A DNA stretch of 64,000 nt from Serripes groenlandicus (Eukaryota > Mollusca > Bivalvia > Cardiida > Cardiidae), in the NCBI GenBank assembly GCA_031761405.1, contig JASEVX010000033.1, positions 1,357,918 through 1,421,917 of the forward strand, written 5' to 3'. The translations under genes were made by a program, and so were the position numbers. Of the stretch, positions 43,184-54,211 are shown in pieces; the first letter of the stretch is position 1; every line of letters begins with the position of its first letter. Under the pieces are notes generated by a model, which was not told the origin of the DNA, made no database searches, and saw only the letters and a list, made by a program, of their open reading frames with translations.

Positions 43184-46050
43184 GGTGGAATCATACCTTT
43201 GAAATAACGTCGTTTTGACGTCAAAACGTACGTTTTTGCGAAAATGACAGTGTTGTTAAAGAAATCACCATGGCTTTTTCGTTTGAAGTGGTATTTGGAA
43301 AGAGTTAATACCAGACTGAAGAAAATAAAATTACCTGCGTAGTGATGTAATTTTCATACAACTGCCAAGACAATTAACGTAACATAAGGGGAGTAAAAAT
43401 GAAAATTTCGCTAAAATATTTTAACAGTAATTCGGTTATTTCAAATTTATTAAAAATTCGCCCGAGAGATTTTTTTTAAAAACTTATATAATTTAGAACA
43501 ACCTTTCGTCTACCATTTACCAAAATTTCAAGAAAATCTATCGTGCAGATCTTTAGTAAATCTCAATGACGTTACAGCTCTGTCACGCGACAAACCGTAC
43601 ACTGCGGAATTTAAATTGAAACGTACCAAGGGTTATTAAAATAAACTCCCGATTTTTCATAAAAATAATCAATTTTACTCTTTTACGAAAGTGGTAAACT
43701 GTATCTATTATACTCCTTTAATATTAAATATGTTTTATATGAACTGTCTTGTCTACTTCGCTGTTTATCTGTTAAATCATTTTTTCACATTCCATGTATT
43801 AGTATTAGTCTCAAACCGTCGCTTGCAGTTCTTATAGATAGATTTTATTTCACTTATTCGAATACATGTAATTCGTCATTTACATACATACATTTACATA
43901 CACAAATTGATACGGGAACATCAAATAGTAATTCGATATAACATGAAGTTTCATGATTTTACATAACCCAACATAACCCAACATTTCTGATACGAAATTC
44001 TTCAAACAAGAGCATCGTCAGAATTATCATGGAAGAAATTGACATTGTTAATATATTTTATTATTACTTTCCTATTTGTCACTCTAGGTATTTTGTAATG
44101 TATCTTCAGATAACAGTAAATACAGAATGCGTTTCTCTTTATCAGACACAAAGCATGTTTCAGCACTTCAACGATTATAACTGTCATGCAAAGCTTTCTA
44201 TCTATTCTATCCGCGATCATGCTTTTGTTATTTAATTAAGGAAACACTTTATATGATAAAACATCGAGAAGAACTATCTGACTTTCTTCCCTTTGGAAAA
44301 CTTTATGTACACTATTTTATGAAAGTTTCGACTTGATTGTATTTACAGAGCTCCGCAGTTCAATTCAATTTAGAGCTGTTTGAATACAGATATTTATTGA
44401 CAATATGTCCCTGTATAGTTTGGGTAAATAACCCACTATTATTGTCTACAATACATATCCCGTGGAGTGCCATCACATCGTTGTCTGCACTATGTAGTGA
44501 GTCTTCAATGTCATCGCACAGGTGTAAATTGTAGACAGCGTATAGCCGGGTAATGATATATTTTGTTTTATAATTGGAAGTGTGTAGAACACAAGTAATT
44601 AGGTACGAACATGTGACCAAAAGTGTGATCTTCTACGGTTTTATGGCATTGTGAGTTACTTAAAATCAACCCGATAGTTTGTCTTGAAATTTGGGTTAAG
44701 GGTAAAAAAACAATTCTCAAAACGAAGTACCGGTAGTTACTAAATAACGGGGACATATGGAGTAAAAAAAGAAAGATAGAAGAAGGGGTGGCTGCTTTAC
44801 ATTTTCAATTCCACAACGCGCGTTCAGGCGCACGTCAGCAGTATTACGGCAGAGCGTTTTACTAAAAGTCCGCCCGATATATTTCCAACAAATTTGAGTA
44901 ATTTGGAGAACAAAAGGTGTTCTGAATTATAATGATTTCTTTTAAAAGAAATATCTATGGCATTTGTTGTGTTAGTAAATAAGACGTAAGGTAATAACTG
45001 TATTATTAGTCAGCGAGTTCGTTAAATAAACCAAGTTTTGCTTTAACATTATTTAAGGAAAAATTGTGAACTATATATCATGACGGAGTTTATATTATTC
45101 GCTTCAAATCGATGTTAATATAAGATGAGAAAGTAATGGTCATTCCTTTAATCGCACATAACTGTGCAGCTGTGTAAACACAAATTGCAATTTAATCAAA
45201 AACTTGCCGCAAACAACAACAACATTATCACAGATAGAATACCAAGAAAGCTTTGCATGACAGGTACTTCGAAATTCTCAAAATTGCATATTGAAAACAA
45301 CATTTGTATACTGTTATCTCAAATCCGATACAAAACACCAAGGGTGACATATAATATGTGTGATAATTATATTTCATATATAGAACAACAGTTGAACAGG
45401 AAAGTAAACGAGTCAGTTTATACATATGACAAATCCAAATATTATTTTGTTGTTTTTTGTTAAATTATTTACGACCATAATTACATTAATTCTTTAAATA
45501 GAAACACTTATATACTACCAACCATTATTCTTTAGGAAATAGCTTAAATTTAGAATGAAATTTATAATTATAAGGAAAAAATAAGTATTCATTTTAATTA
45601 CCCTGGATGCGTCTTAATGTTTAATTCCGCAGTGAACGTTACGACGCACACAAGAGGTTTAACGGCATTGTGATTTATTAAAAATCGACACTATAGATTT
45701 GCTTGAAAGTTTAGCAAATGGTAGATGAATAGGTGTTCTATGTTATATTTTATTTTAAAAAAAATCTCTCGGGCGAATTTTAAATAAATTAGAAATAATC
45801 AAATTACTGTTAAAATATTCTAGCGAAATTTCTATTTTAAGTCGCCTAAGTTACGTTAATTGTCATGACAGATGTATGGAATTGATATTATCACACAGGT
45901 TATTGTATTCTCTTCAGTTTAAAGTTTATTTTATCCGAATCCAAATTGAAACGAGGAAGTAATGATTATTTCTTTAACAACACTGTCATTGTCGCAAAAA
46001 CGTACATTTTGACGTCAAAAACGACGTTATTTCAAAGGTATGATTCCACC
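43184..46050. mobile_element. 2.87-kb foldback (long-TIR) element in TTAA, Kolobok/piggyBac-like
   Basis: TTAA at 43180-43183 and 46051-46054; termini GGTGGAATCATACC / GGTATGATTCCACC. The first ~85 bp of the inverted repeat are almost identical (gaaataacgtcgttttgacg, cgtacgtttttgcg). Inverted similarity continues, more diverged, past the cgcccgagagattttttttaaaa block to about 43680 and from about 45560, and patches reach 44235 and 45225 (tgtcatgcaaagctttct). The centre holds extra partial copies of the arms (44630-44720, 44800-44900). No transposase recognised; a minus-strand frame at 44360-44620 (ends TIQGHIVNKYLYSNSSKLN) is unexplained. Confidence 0.7.
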
Positions 46051-46164
46051 TTAACCCTTCATTTCTGAGGGAAAATAATTACTATCTGACTCAACTAAAT
46101 TTGAACAAATCATCTGTTTGCAACTCTCTCTTCACATCCTTTATCCATTTACCTGAGGTGCTAT

Positions 46165-46275
46165 TTCAACCTTTTCCAACATACAGCAAATATGCAGCAG
46201 ACGTATTTGAAAACAATTAACTTCGCAAAACTATGGAAAACCTTGTGTCATTACTGAAAAAGTGGAAAAGGGTTA
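46165..46275 (-). mobile_element. TTAA-MITE fragment
   Basis: caaccttttccaacatacagcaa, gcagcagacgtatttgaaaa, gtggaaaagggttaa; heavily deleted. Confidence 0.55.
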
Positions 46276-46391
46276 ATGTTGTGTGCATCTTGAAAATAGG
46301 AAAATAAATACAGCCTATTTTAAATGATTTCTCCTTTACCAACAATGTTTGTGAATGGCGTCTGCAGCATTGTGTGTTGTCATTTTCTTTT

Positions 46392-46568
46392 TTTTAATTT
46401 GAGTTTTACGCACTTTTCAACATTATTTCAGGCATATCACGGCGAACAGTTCACTTTATTCATGAACCCTGGGCACTCCACCATGACTGTCGTGCCAAGA
46501 CTGGGGATCAAACCTGGGACACCCGGTTCCTAATCCCTGACGCTAACCACTCGGCCACGGTGGATTCC
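46392..46568 (-). repeat. SINE-B copy
   Basis: Minus strand: ccgtggccgagtggttagcg (A-box-like), ggtttgatcccc (B-box-like), catggtggagtgcccagggt, gttcgccgtgatatgcctga, gtgcgtaaaactc. Confidence 0.8.
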
Positions 46569-46623
46569 GAAAGGGTTAATAGACTGATGCAAACAATTGA
46601 ATGAATGACACTAAACACTTATA

Positions 46624-46990
46624 ATTAATTGATTGGGGTTTGATCCATTTCGAGCTTAATGAGGATACCAATTTACCTTCCAATTTGTTGGAAGGCTTTC
46701 TCCCACAAGCACTTAACACAACTTTCTTTCATGGCAATGGACTACCTTCCATTAAGAGACGTTTTACAAACCACTGATAGAAGACAAACTATGCAGTTCA
46801 GGTCAAAGAGTTAAGTTTTATTGGTATTTTTCGCCACTTTTCAATGTTAATTCAGTTATATCACAGCAACAACAATCCCTTTGTAAACCAACCAAATACC
46901 TGGCATAAAGGAAATGTTCCTTGCCACTCCACCATGACCACTGCAAGCAGGAACCAAACCCTGGAATTCAAATTTCAAATCCCCCACCAC
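46624..46990 (-). repeat. Degenerate SINE-A followed by degenerate SINE-B
   Basis: 46624-46800: ttgattggggtttgatccat, ggaaggctttctcccacaag, gatagaagacaaac. 46810-46990: cagttatatcacagcaacaa, cttgccactccaccatgacc. Confidence 0.5.
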
Positions 46991-47006
46991 ACAAAACAAT
47001 TTGCCA

Positions 47007-47227
47007 TAGCCTTTTCCCTCATATAAATGCTTTCTGGCACCCCTGCAGCACAGATTTGAAAATATAGTGACAAAAGAAGAAATTGCTCAAAACAAGCAAT
47101 TTCTCTGTTTGACACAATGTTTTCCACTTTAAGTTATAGGTTATCCATTCAATTATAAAGATTTTCTATTTTTTGACAAAATATATCCAGTCGTCTGCTG
47201 CATTATTGTCGTATGAGGGAAAGGGAA
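47007..47227 (+). mobile_element. TTAA-MITE
   Basis: ccttttccctcatataaatg to gtatgagggaaaggga; hairpin gaaattgctcaaaacaagcaatttc; left TTAA lost. Confidence 0.8.
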
Positions 47228-47311
47228 GAGTCCACAACTTCTAGCCTAATGAAACCCTCGTTGCCTGAAACAACAGCCATTCATCCTAATAAGCTATTAT
47301 AAGTCACAAAG

Positions 47312-47697
47312 TCAACCCTTTCCCTCTTGTAGATGCATTCTGACTCCAATGCAGCAGACGACAATTGAAAACTGTGTGGCAAAAGGAGAAACTGTTTATA
47401 GTGAGTAATTTCTCCATTTGCAAACTTTTCAACTGTATTTAATAATTATACTCCAATTTATGGAGATCTTTCAAATTGTTTTGACAGGATGTTTATAAAG
47501 TATTTTGCTGCAAATTTGTTGTATGTGGGAAAGGGTTAAATTAAAATGTTTAAACCCTTTCCCACACACAGAATTCTTTTGACTAATCTGCAGTAGATGA
47601 CTATTGAAAACATTGTGGCAATTTCTCAATTTTGCCTGAACGTGTTCAAAGACGTTTCAAAGACGTTTGCTGTAGAATTGTTGTATGTGGGAAAGAG
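47312..47697 (+). mobile_element. Two neighbouring TTAA-MITEs
   Basis: First 47312-47539 (tcaaccctttccctcttgta to gtatgtgggaaagggTTAA). Second 47549-47697 (aaaccctttcccacacacag to gtatgtgggaaagag), with the central hairpin largely deleted. Confidence 0.75.
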
Positions 47698-47699
47698 TA

Positions 47700-48135
47700 G
47701 GCATAAGTGACGGGTCTCAGTTCAGCCTATGCTCAGGGTGTACAACATGAATCATCTTAGCCGGGGAAACACAAAAACAAACCTTCTGATTTGTTTTCTT
47801 CAAATTAATGGCATTTATCACACAAAATTTCCTACTTGTTGACTCAATTTTGGTCAAAATCATTTTCCAGGTGCTTCCAGGATGTTTCTGTCAACTATTT
47901 TGAGCCCAGCGAATTTCCTGATCAGATTGCACACAAGTGGAAGCTGATTTTGATTCCTTTGCTGGTCATCCTTTCACATGACGAGACCTATATGACTGCA
48001 GGCTATCATTTAGCCAGTACAGTATTTCTTTCTCATAGATGAAAGGCAGTCCTGGTTGTAGTCCCATCACCCACTATAATGAACTTGTCCATTACATGGT
48101 AATATGAGACAATCACATGGAAACACAATTTGATG
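47700..48135. other. Single-copy stretch with an unexplained plus-strand frame
   Basis: A plus-strand frame at 47836-48042 follows a possible acceptor (attttccag at about 47870) and reads YFEPSEFPDQIAHKWKLIL before a stop at a tga. It has some protein-like character but no domain I know and no downstream donor. Left as unclassified. Confidence 0.25.
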
Positions 48136-48347
48136 ATTAACCCTTTCCCACATGCAGATGCATAATGCATCAGATAACATTGTTGAAAAGGAGAAATTGC
48201 ATATAACGAACTATTTCAACTTTAGCCGCAATTGTTTTAACTAGATTCAATCGTATTTAATTCATTTTAAGAGCTTTTACAAATTATTGCCTAGTTGTTT
48301 TCTGAAGTCAACTGCAGCAAATTTACTGTATATTGGAAAGGGTCAAT
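48136..48347 (+). mobile_element. TTAA-MITE, decayed
   Basis: ttaaccctttcccacatgca to gtatattggaaagggtc. Confidence 0.65.
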
Positions 48348-48349
48348 TC

Positions 48350-49110
48350 TAGACAAAGGTAACTATATCCTAGGAAAAGATGTAGTTATTTACATGAGTG
48401 GACTAAAGTCATCAGATAATGCGAAAAAGGCCTTTACCATGTCCCACATGAAGACACATTTTGACAACATCTAGGAAAAACTATGGAAAATCTCTATAAA
48501 TGAAATAAATAATATAAAGGAGGGCACAAGATATTTGCTCGGCTCCTGACTTGATATAGGACCGTTTTCCTTCACAAGGTTTGAACTCTTCAGAGCTTGT
48601 CTGAACAGAGTTGCAAAATATTTGAATTTGCGTGTTCATTTTGGTTAGATTGTAACTTGACCATGGCTCTATATATACCCTGTGAAGCCTACAAATATGG
48701 GCATTAAAGCCACCCATAGTAGGGATCAACATCTTTGGATAATAAGAGAGCACACTGCCAAATTCTTACAAGATAAATGATATATATTATTACTGTTAAA
48801 AAAGCATTCTGGTAAAAGGAGAAATATATGATAGTGCAGATGAGACAAAGAGCATCTACATGTGAGAAAGTGACATCACAGAAACCTTCAAACAATTTGC
48901 AATGAATACCAAGCCTTTGGAAAAACAAGTTTGCATGGTTTGGTTGAGATGTTTCAATGCAGAGTTGTCATTTGTTGGAATTCATGTCAAAATAGACACC
49001 TCTATAAATACCAAATGAGTGTTTGTGAAAGTCACCTGTCAATCACGAGCGATGGACAAACAGACAAACAACAGAAAAGTCAATCTCATGTCTTACAGGC
49101 AGGCTGCTAC
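48350..49110. other. Non-coding, low-level repeats
   Basis: A MITE fragment at 48437-48510 and a dispersed-repeat-like block at about 48900-49070 (tggttgagatgtttcaatgc). Open frames here are not convincing. Confidence 0.3.
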
Positions 49111-49114
49111 CATT

Positions 49115-49510
49115 TCTGTGGTGAAGTGGTTATAGAGCATCCCCCTTAGGAGAGGGATACCAGTGCATGAAACTATAAAACTCTTAAAACCTTCTCCTGA
49201 TCAGAAATGAACTCCATGCTTCAAAGAAGACTTCTGATTGGTTTATTTCAAGAATGAATTTACTTCTGACCAATCAGATACTTGAGCACAAATTCTGAGA
49301 ACAGATTTAACTTTTATAGGTTGAGAGCCTGGGTTCAATCCCTGGTCGGAACATTTCAAAGACTTTAAAAATGGTAGTACATTGTAATGTTTTTGCCTTC
49401 TTGGCGCTCACAATTGCTAGGATAGCATTACAACCGATGTATCAGGGTCGAGATAAATAGTTCTAGTAGTATATCCAGGAACTGAAATACTGTAGAATGC
49501 AGTGCAAAAC
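49115..49510 (+). repeat. SINE-C interrupted by a ~150-bp MITE (about 49170-49319)
   Basis: Head ctgtggtgaagtggttatag, agcatcccccttaggagagg; resumes with gagcctgggttcaatccctg, cttggcgctcacaattgcta, gcattacaaccgatgtatca, gataaatagttctagtag. The insert has inverted ends ctataaaactcttaaa / tttaacttttatag and an internal inverted pair acttctgattggttt / accaatcaga. A fragment of the same insert family occurs at about 20585-20650 (ctataaaagtttactctgtg, aattggccaatcagaagtc). Confidence 0.6.
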
Positions 49511-49766
49511 ACCATTTAAACAAGCAAACTAACTTCCTACCATGTAAATAAACAAGACAGCATTAATTTCACCATGAAACAAGCCAGTCCACACCCTAAC
49601 ATTTCACGGGGAGGTTGACCCATCTCAGCTAGCAATTTGTGAAATGAGACCCTCAGGTAATCCAATTAGATACCAAACTGACAATCTGGAGATAAATGCA
49701 AATACATCTTCTTCAACCCTTACCCTCATAAAAAAAAACCCATTTTATTATTCCCTTCTCAGCCAC

Positions 49767-50000
49767 TTAACCCTTTCCCTCATATAGATGCTTTCTGATG
49801 CCTCTGCAGCAGACGGCTTTTTGAAAACATAGTGACAAAAGAAGAAATTGCTCAAAACAAGCAATTTCTCCTTTTGCCACAATGTTTTCCACTTTTAGTC
49901 ATAGGTTATCCATTAAATTTAGTAAAGAGATTTTCTTTTTTTTGACAAAATATGTTAGAAGTCATCTGCTGCAGAATTGTCATATGAGGGAAAGGGTTAA
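49767..50000 (+). mobile_element. TTAA-MITE, full length
   Basis: TTAA at both ends; CCCTTTCCCTCATATAGATG to TATGAGGGAAAGGG; hairpin gaaattgctcaaaacaagcaatttc. Confidence 0.9.
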
Positions 50001-50199
50001 TAAGCAAAATCTTAACATTTGACCCTAAAACATCTATGACCTTTGAATCCTTCAGAGCATGTGTCTTGAAAACATAATTTTTGGAAAAGAAGAAATACAG
50101 CTGAAAGAAGCAAGTTTAGCATCTGTACAGCTCGATCTGGAGCCACACTGTTTGGGAATTAGTCACAGTTACTAAGGCTTCAAGAAACACCAGTGAGAC

Positions 50200-50345
50200 A
50201 GGCTTAATGCTTAAACCCCCAGGGCAGCCATTAATAGCCATTTTTGAAGTATTTGGATTTGTCGACCCGGCTAAGGATCGAACCCACGCCCTTCCACACC
50301 CTAAGAAGACACTCTATCATTACACTAATGAGGCAGTGCAACATA
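50200..50345 (-). repeat. SINE-C, 5' part
   Basis: agggcagccattaatagcca, ggctaaggatcgaacccacg, gacactctatcattacacta on the plus strand. Confidence 0.7.
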
Positions 50346-50519
50346 AGGACAATTATTTATGTGAAAGTATTGTTTTAAATTTAGCCAGAGGTTTTGGATC
50401 AGATATCTTTTTAATGCCAAATGTAGAGTTGACAGTCCATGTATACATTCAAAGACTCTACAAGCTTACCAAGAGCACTTTCTGCTGAGGTGAGCTTATA
50501 AAAGCCAGGGGTATACAGA

Positions 50520-50742
50520 TTAACCCTTTCCCACATACAGATGCTTTCTGGCGCTTTTGCAGCAGCCAGTATTTGAAAGCATTGAGAAACAAAAAGAAAC
50601 TGCTGGTCATGAGCAATTTCTTCTTTTGCCACAATGTTTTCAACTCTTTTCAATTATTATGCTTTTTGTAATTTTTCATATATTTGCTGAGATGTATTAA
50701 AAGTTGTCTGCTGCAGATTTGTTGTATGAGGGAAAGGCTTAA
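50520..50742 (+). mobile_element. TTAA-MITE, full length
   Basis: TTAA at 50520-50523 and 50739-50742; CCCTTTCCCACATACAGATG to GTATGAGGGAAAGGC. Confidence 0.85.
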
Positions 50743-50879
50743 GGAGGTCTATATTTCAAACCAGAGATAAATATAAGGAGAGGGTAAGCACCCTATCAAA
50801 TTAACTAATTACTTTCTGGGATAACCATACAAAACAGCCAACTTTTATCTAATAAGCCATGTACATCTTCACCAATTAG

Positions 50880-51225
50880 TAACCCTTTCCCCATATACAA
50901 CAACTCTGCAGCAACTGCCTTTGAAAACATCTCAGTAAAGATATAAGGAAAATCTCCATGAAAATCATCTAAGACAGTTGAAAATGTGTCATTGCTAATT
51001 TCTCATTTAACAAATCAATTTCAAAAGATGTCTACTGCTGATGCTAACCCTTTCTCACAAAAAGACGCTTTCAGACGCCTCAAAACAAGCAATTCCTTCT
51101 TTTGCCACAATGTTTTCAACTTTTTTCAGTAATAATACTATAGTCGTAGAGCTTTTCCGTGATTTTGCCAAGATGTTTTCAAAGTTGTCTGCTGCAGATT
51201 TGTTGTATGTGAGAAAGGGTTAAAA
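50880..51225. mobile_element. Two TTAA-MITEs in opposite orientation
   Basis: Inverted copy 50880-51044 (taaccctttccccatataca); plus copy 51045-51223 (taaccctttctcacaaaaagacgc to gtatgtgagaaagggttaa) lacking the first arm of the hairpin. Confidence 0.7.
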
Positions 51226-51298
51226 TATGTCTGTATATAGGAAAGAGAAAACCTGCTATATGTATCTAGGCTTTCATACACATGTATTTACCAGTTAC

Positions 51299-51341
51299 CT
51301 GATCCTTCAATGATGTTCTTTACATGTTTAGAGTCTGCTGC
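51299..51341 (-). CDS. Candidate 43-nt exon, helical charged peptide
   Basis: Seen: 43 nt on the minus strand between taaattttaag and the donor gtaactgg. Read from phase 0 it gives AADSKHVKNIIEGS plus one base. Its start phase matches the end of candidate exon 56921-56951. Caution: the stretch GCAGCAGACTCTAAACATG resembles the CTGCAGCAGAC part of the TTAA-MITE, and a degenerate MITE arm lies at 51430-51530, so this may be repeat sequence rather than an exon. Confidence 0.3.
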
Positions 51342-51653
51342 CTTAAAATTTAGGAGGGGACAAAGGAAACATTCTGCAAAATTTTAAGTATAATTTTTAT
51401 TTTAAGTTAGAAACAATGTAAGAAATCAGGTTATTGCTAATTTTGACCAATTTCTCCTTTTCCTACAATGTTTTTGAAATTCGGCTGCTGCTTTAAAGGT
51501 GTAAGAAGTTCTGAATCAGGGCAAGAGTTAAATGCATTTTGCTTCAGGTTGTCATCGGCTTACAAAGAAGTAATCACAATGTAATTAATGGAAAACTGAA
51601 ACATAACTCTGGGATCATGTGTTCCCAGCAAAGATTTGAATCAGTTTACACCT

Positions 51654-51868
51654 GAACCCTTTCCCACATACAGATGCTTTCTGACGCCTCTGCAGCAGAC
51701 GACTTTTTGAAAACATTGTGTCAAAAGCAGAAAGTGCTCAAGACGAGCAATATCTCCTTTTGCCACAATTTGTTCAACTGTATGCAATCATCATCTTTTT
51801 ATTTCTAGAGAATTTTCATATTTTTCAAAGACTTCTGCTGCAGAATTGTCGTATGATACAAAGGGTTA
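51654..51868 (+). mobile_element. TTAA-MITE
   Basis: gaaccctttcccacatacag to gtatgatacaaagggtta; hairpin gaaagtgctcaagacgagcaatatc, slightly decayed. Confidence 0.8.
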
Positions 51869-52058
51869 CTGTAGTTGTCATGTTTTCATTTATTTGGACT
51901 TAAAATCATTTACTGCTCCCTTATTCAGACAACTTTTGATGCCTTCGCAGCTGATAACTCTTGAAGCAATTCCTTCTATTCCAAGAATGTTTTCAATCCA
52001 CTCATCAATCCAGGGTCCAATTCCACCAACCTTACTTAGCATAGGTAATACTTACATA

Positions 52059-53371
52059 CTTAACCCTTTCCCACATACAACAAATCTGTAGCAGATGACT
52101 TTGAAAACATCTTTTCAAAAATGTGAAAAATCTTTTGGATAGGGGAGAAAAGCCCCTATCCCATTCCTAGCCTACTTTCGAAAAGTCGACTTACGGCTGC
52201 AACAAAGCTTCACAATTAAATTCCTCCGCATTTTTTTTTTTTTTCCATGTTCTCACTTTTTATATGACTTTCGCGGGCAACACATGCGTTCTGTGAAATG
52301 TTCTTGTTCGTTAATGAGTGCTTCCCCAAGCTTTGTACTTTGTCCAAAGCGACTGACTGTCTGTCCATTTCAAAGTCGTCACACTTCTACATTGGGATGA
52401 GGAGACCGATGCTATATTTCGAACGCAAATCTGATCTGTTATTTTAGATATAAACTCATTTTGTTCATATATTTCTTTGGTCATTGTCTCAATAGATGTT
52501 CAATGAATCAATATAATATTTTGTGTATAGGAAACTAATAAGCTACAGAAGAGACATAACTCTAGCATGCTTTCGATTGTCTTTCATTTATGAGCATGAT
52601 TCCAATATATATTGTGCATCTTTAGTGTTTTCTGAACTGGAAATATTTTAATTAAGGGTCGCTGCTCAGTTTTTTGTCAATCTTTTGTCATTTGTGATTT
52701 ATTTTCTTTATACAAGATAAGGGTCAAACTTTGATAAATGAGTTATTGGCAGGCAATCTGTGTTGTTTCAAAAATATTTGGTTTGGTTTGTTAAAGGTCG
52801 ATGATTTATTGTTTCAACAATGTTTGTCCATATTAACTATGTCATATATTTGCTACTTACATATGCCTCTATACCATCAGCACTTCTAAAACACCTTGGC
52901 AGTTTGCCCAAATATCAAGGCAAAACAGTCAGAACTGGCAACTAAGGACAAGCGTGTCTTCCCTAAAGACATTCCTGATTATTGTTTTAAACTTATTTAT
53001 TTTACATTGATCGCGAAACAAGCTTTAAGCTTATAATAATCACGCTCGATGTATGCTTCCTGAATACTTAAACAGTATTCGTATTCCTGATTATGCACCC
53101 GGATTATTCTTTGACCTTCCAGTTTATAGCCACAGACATTTTACATTCAATAAAACTGTTTTGTAAAACATTAAGATGTCAGACTGACACAGTATGACCG
53201 ACCCAATGTCATTTCAATCATACTTATAATATTATTCAATAGGTGGAAAAACACCAAGCAATATTTTTTGCCAAAAATGCAGAGAAAAGAATTATGGAGA
53301 AATGGCAAATTTTGACAATATTTTTTCAAAGTCGTCTGCTGCAGAAGTGTCGTATTTGGGAAAGGGTTAAC
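52059..53371 (-). mobile_element. TTAA-MITE split by a ~1.08-kb insertion (about 52137-53218)
   Basis: Left piece TTAACCCTTTCCCACATACA to gtgaaaaatctttt. Right piece from about 53219 (attattcaataggtgg) to gtcgtatttgggaaagggttaa. The insert begins with a strong hairpin, GGATAGGGG-agaaaag-CCCCTATCC, has no terminal inverted repeat I can see, and near its end carries a SINE-D-like piece (53000-53100: gcgaaacaagctttaagctt). Class of the insert unknown. Confidence 0.55.
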
Positions 53372-53481
53372 TTATTGATTATCAACGATGATGATGCCAG
53401 TAGTAGAAATTCAACAGGATATTAAACACAGCTAGGGTATAAGGGAATGTCACATGAGTTGTTCACAAACAATATCATCAA

Positions 53482-53700
53482 TTAACCCTTTCCCTCATAT
53501 AGACGCTTTCTGACACCTCTGCAGCAGACGCCTTTTTGAAAACATAGTGACAAAAGAAGAAATTGCTCAAAACGAGCAATTTTTCCTTTTGCCACAATGT
53601 TTTCCATTTATAGTCATAGGTTATCCATTCAATTATAGAGATTTTCAAAATATGTTCGAAGACTTCTGCTGCAGAATTGTCGTATGAGAGAAAGGGTTAA
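53482..53700 (+). mobile_element. TTAA-MITE, full length
   Basis: TTAA at both ends; CCCTTTCCCTCATATAGACG to GTATGAGAGAAAGGG; perfect hairpin GAAATTGCTCAAAACGAGCAATTT. Confidence 0.9.
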
Positions 53701-53804
53701 GTGAACACCTTTTCAATGATTAATCAAATTCTAAGAAACAATCTTTATAAAGCTTCCCTGTTGTTATTCCAGGCACAAAAAGGTCAATGAACACCAACAA
53801 CAAT

Positions 53805-54024
53805 TTAACCCTTTCCCACATACAACAAATCTGCAGCAGACGACTTTGAAAACATATTGGCAATAATGTGTATTATCTCCATAAATGAGAGTTTAATCAT
53901 TAAATAGAGTTGAAAACATTGATGTAAAATTGGAAATTGCTCATCATGAGAAATTTCACCTTTTGCAACAATGTTTTCAAAAGTCATCTGCTGCAAATGC
54001 CTCTGCAATTTGGAAAGGGATAAG
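53805..54024 (-). mobile_element. TTAA-MITE, inverted orientation
   Basis: TTAA-CCCTTTCCCACATACAACAA to tttggaaagggataa; centre gaaattgctcatcatgagaaatttc. Confidence 0.8.
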
Positions 54025-54211
54025 AGCCTTGCCAAGCAAAAAAACACGTCTGTCTTTAAATTATTTGACATGGGCAGTTCTGGATGTTATACGGACTCTT
54101 TCAAAATGTTAGCAGTGAATTAATGGCATGAATGTTCCATCATTTAATGTTTCCTTAACAATGACTATAGATTTGTATAAAGACAATTACTACACATCAA
54201 CAGAATATTTA

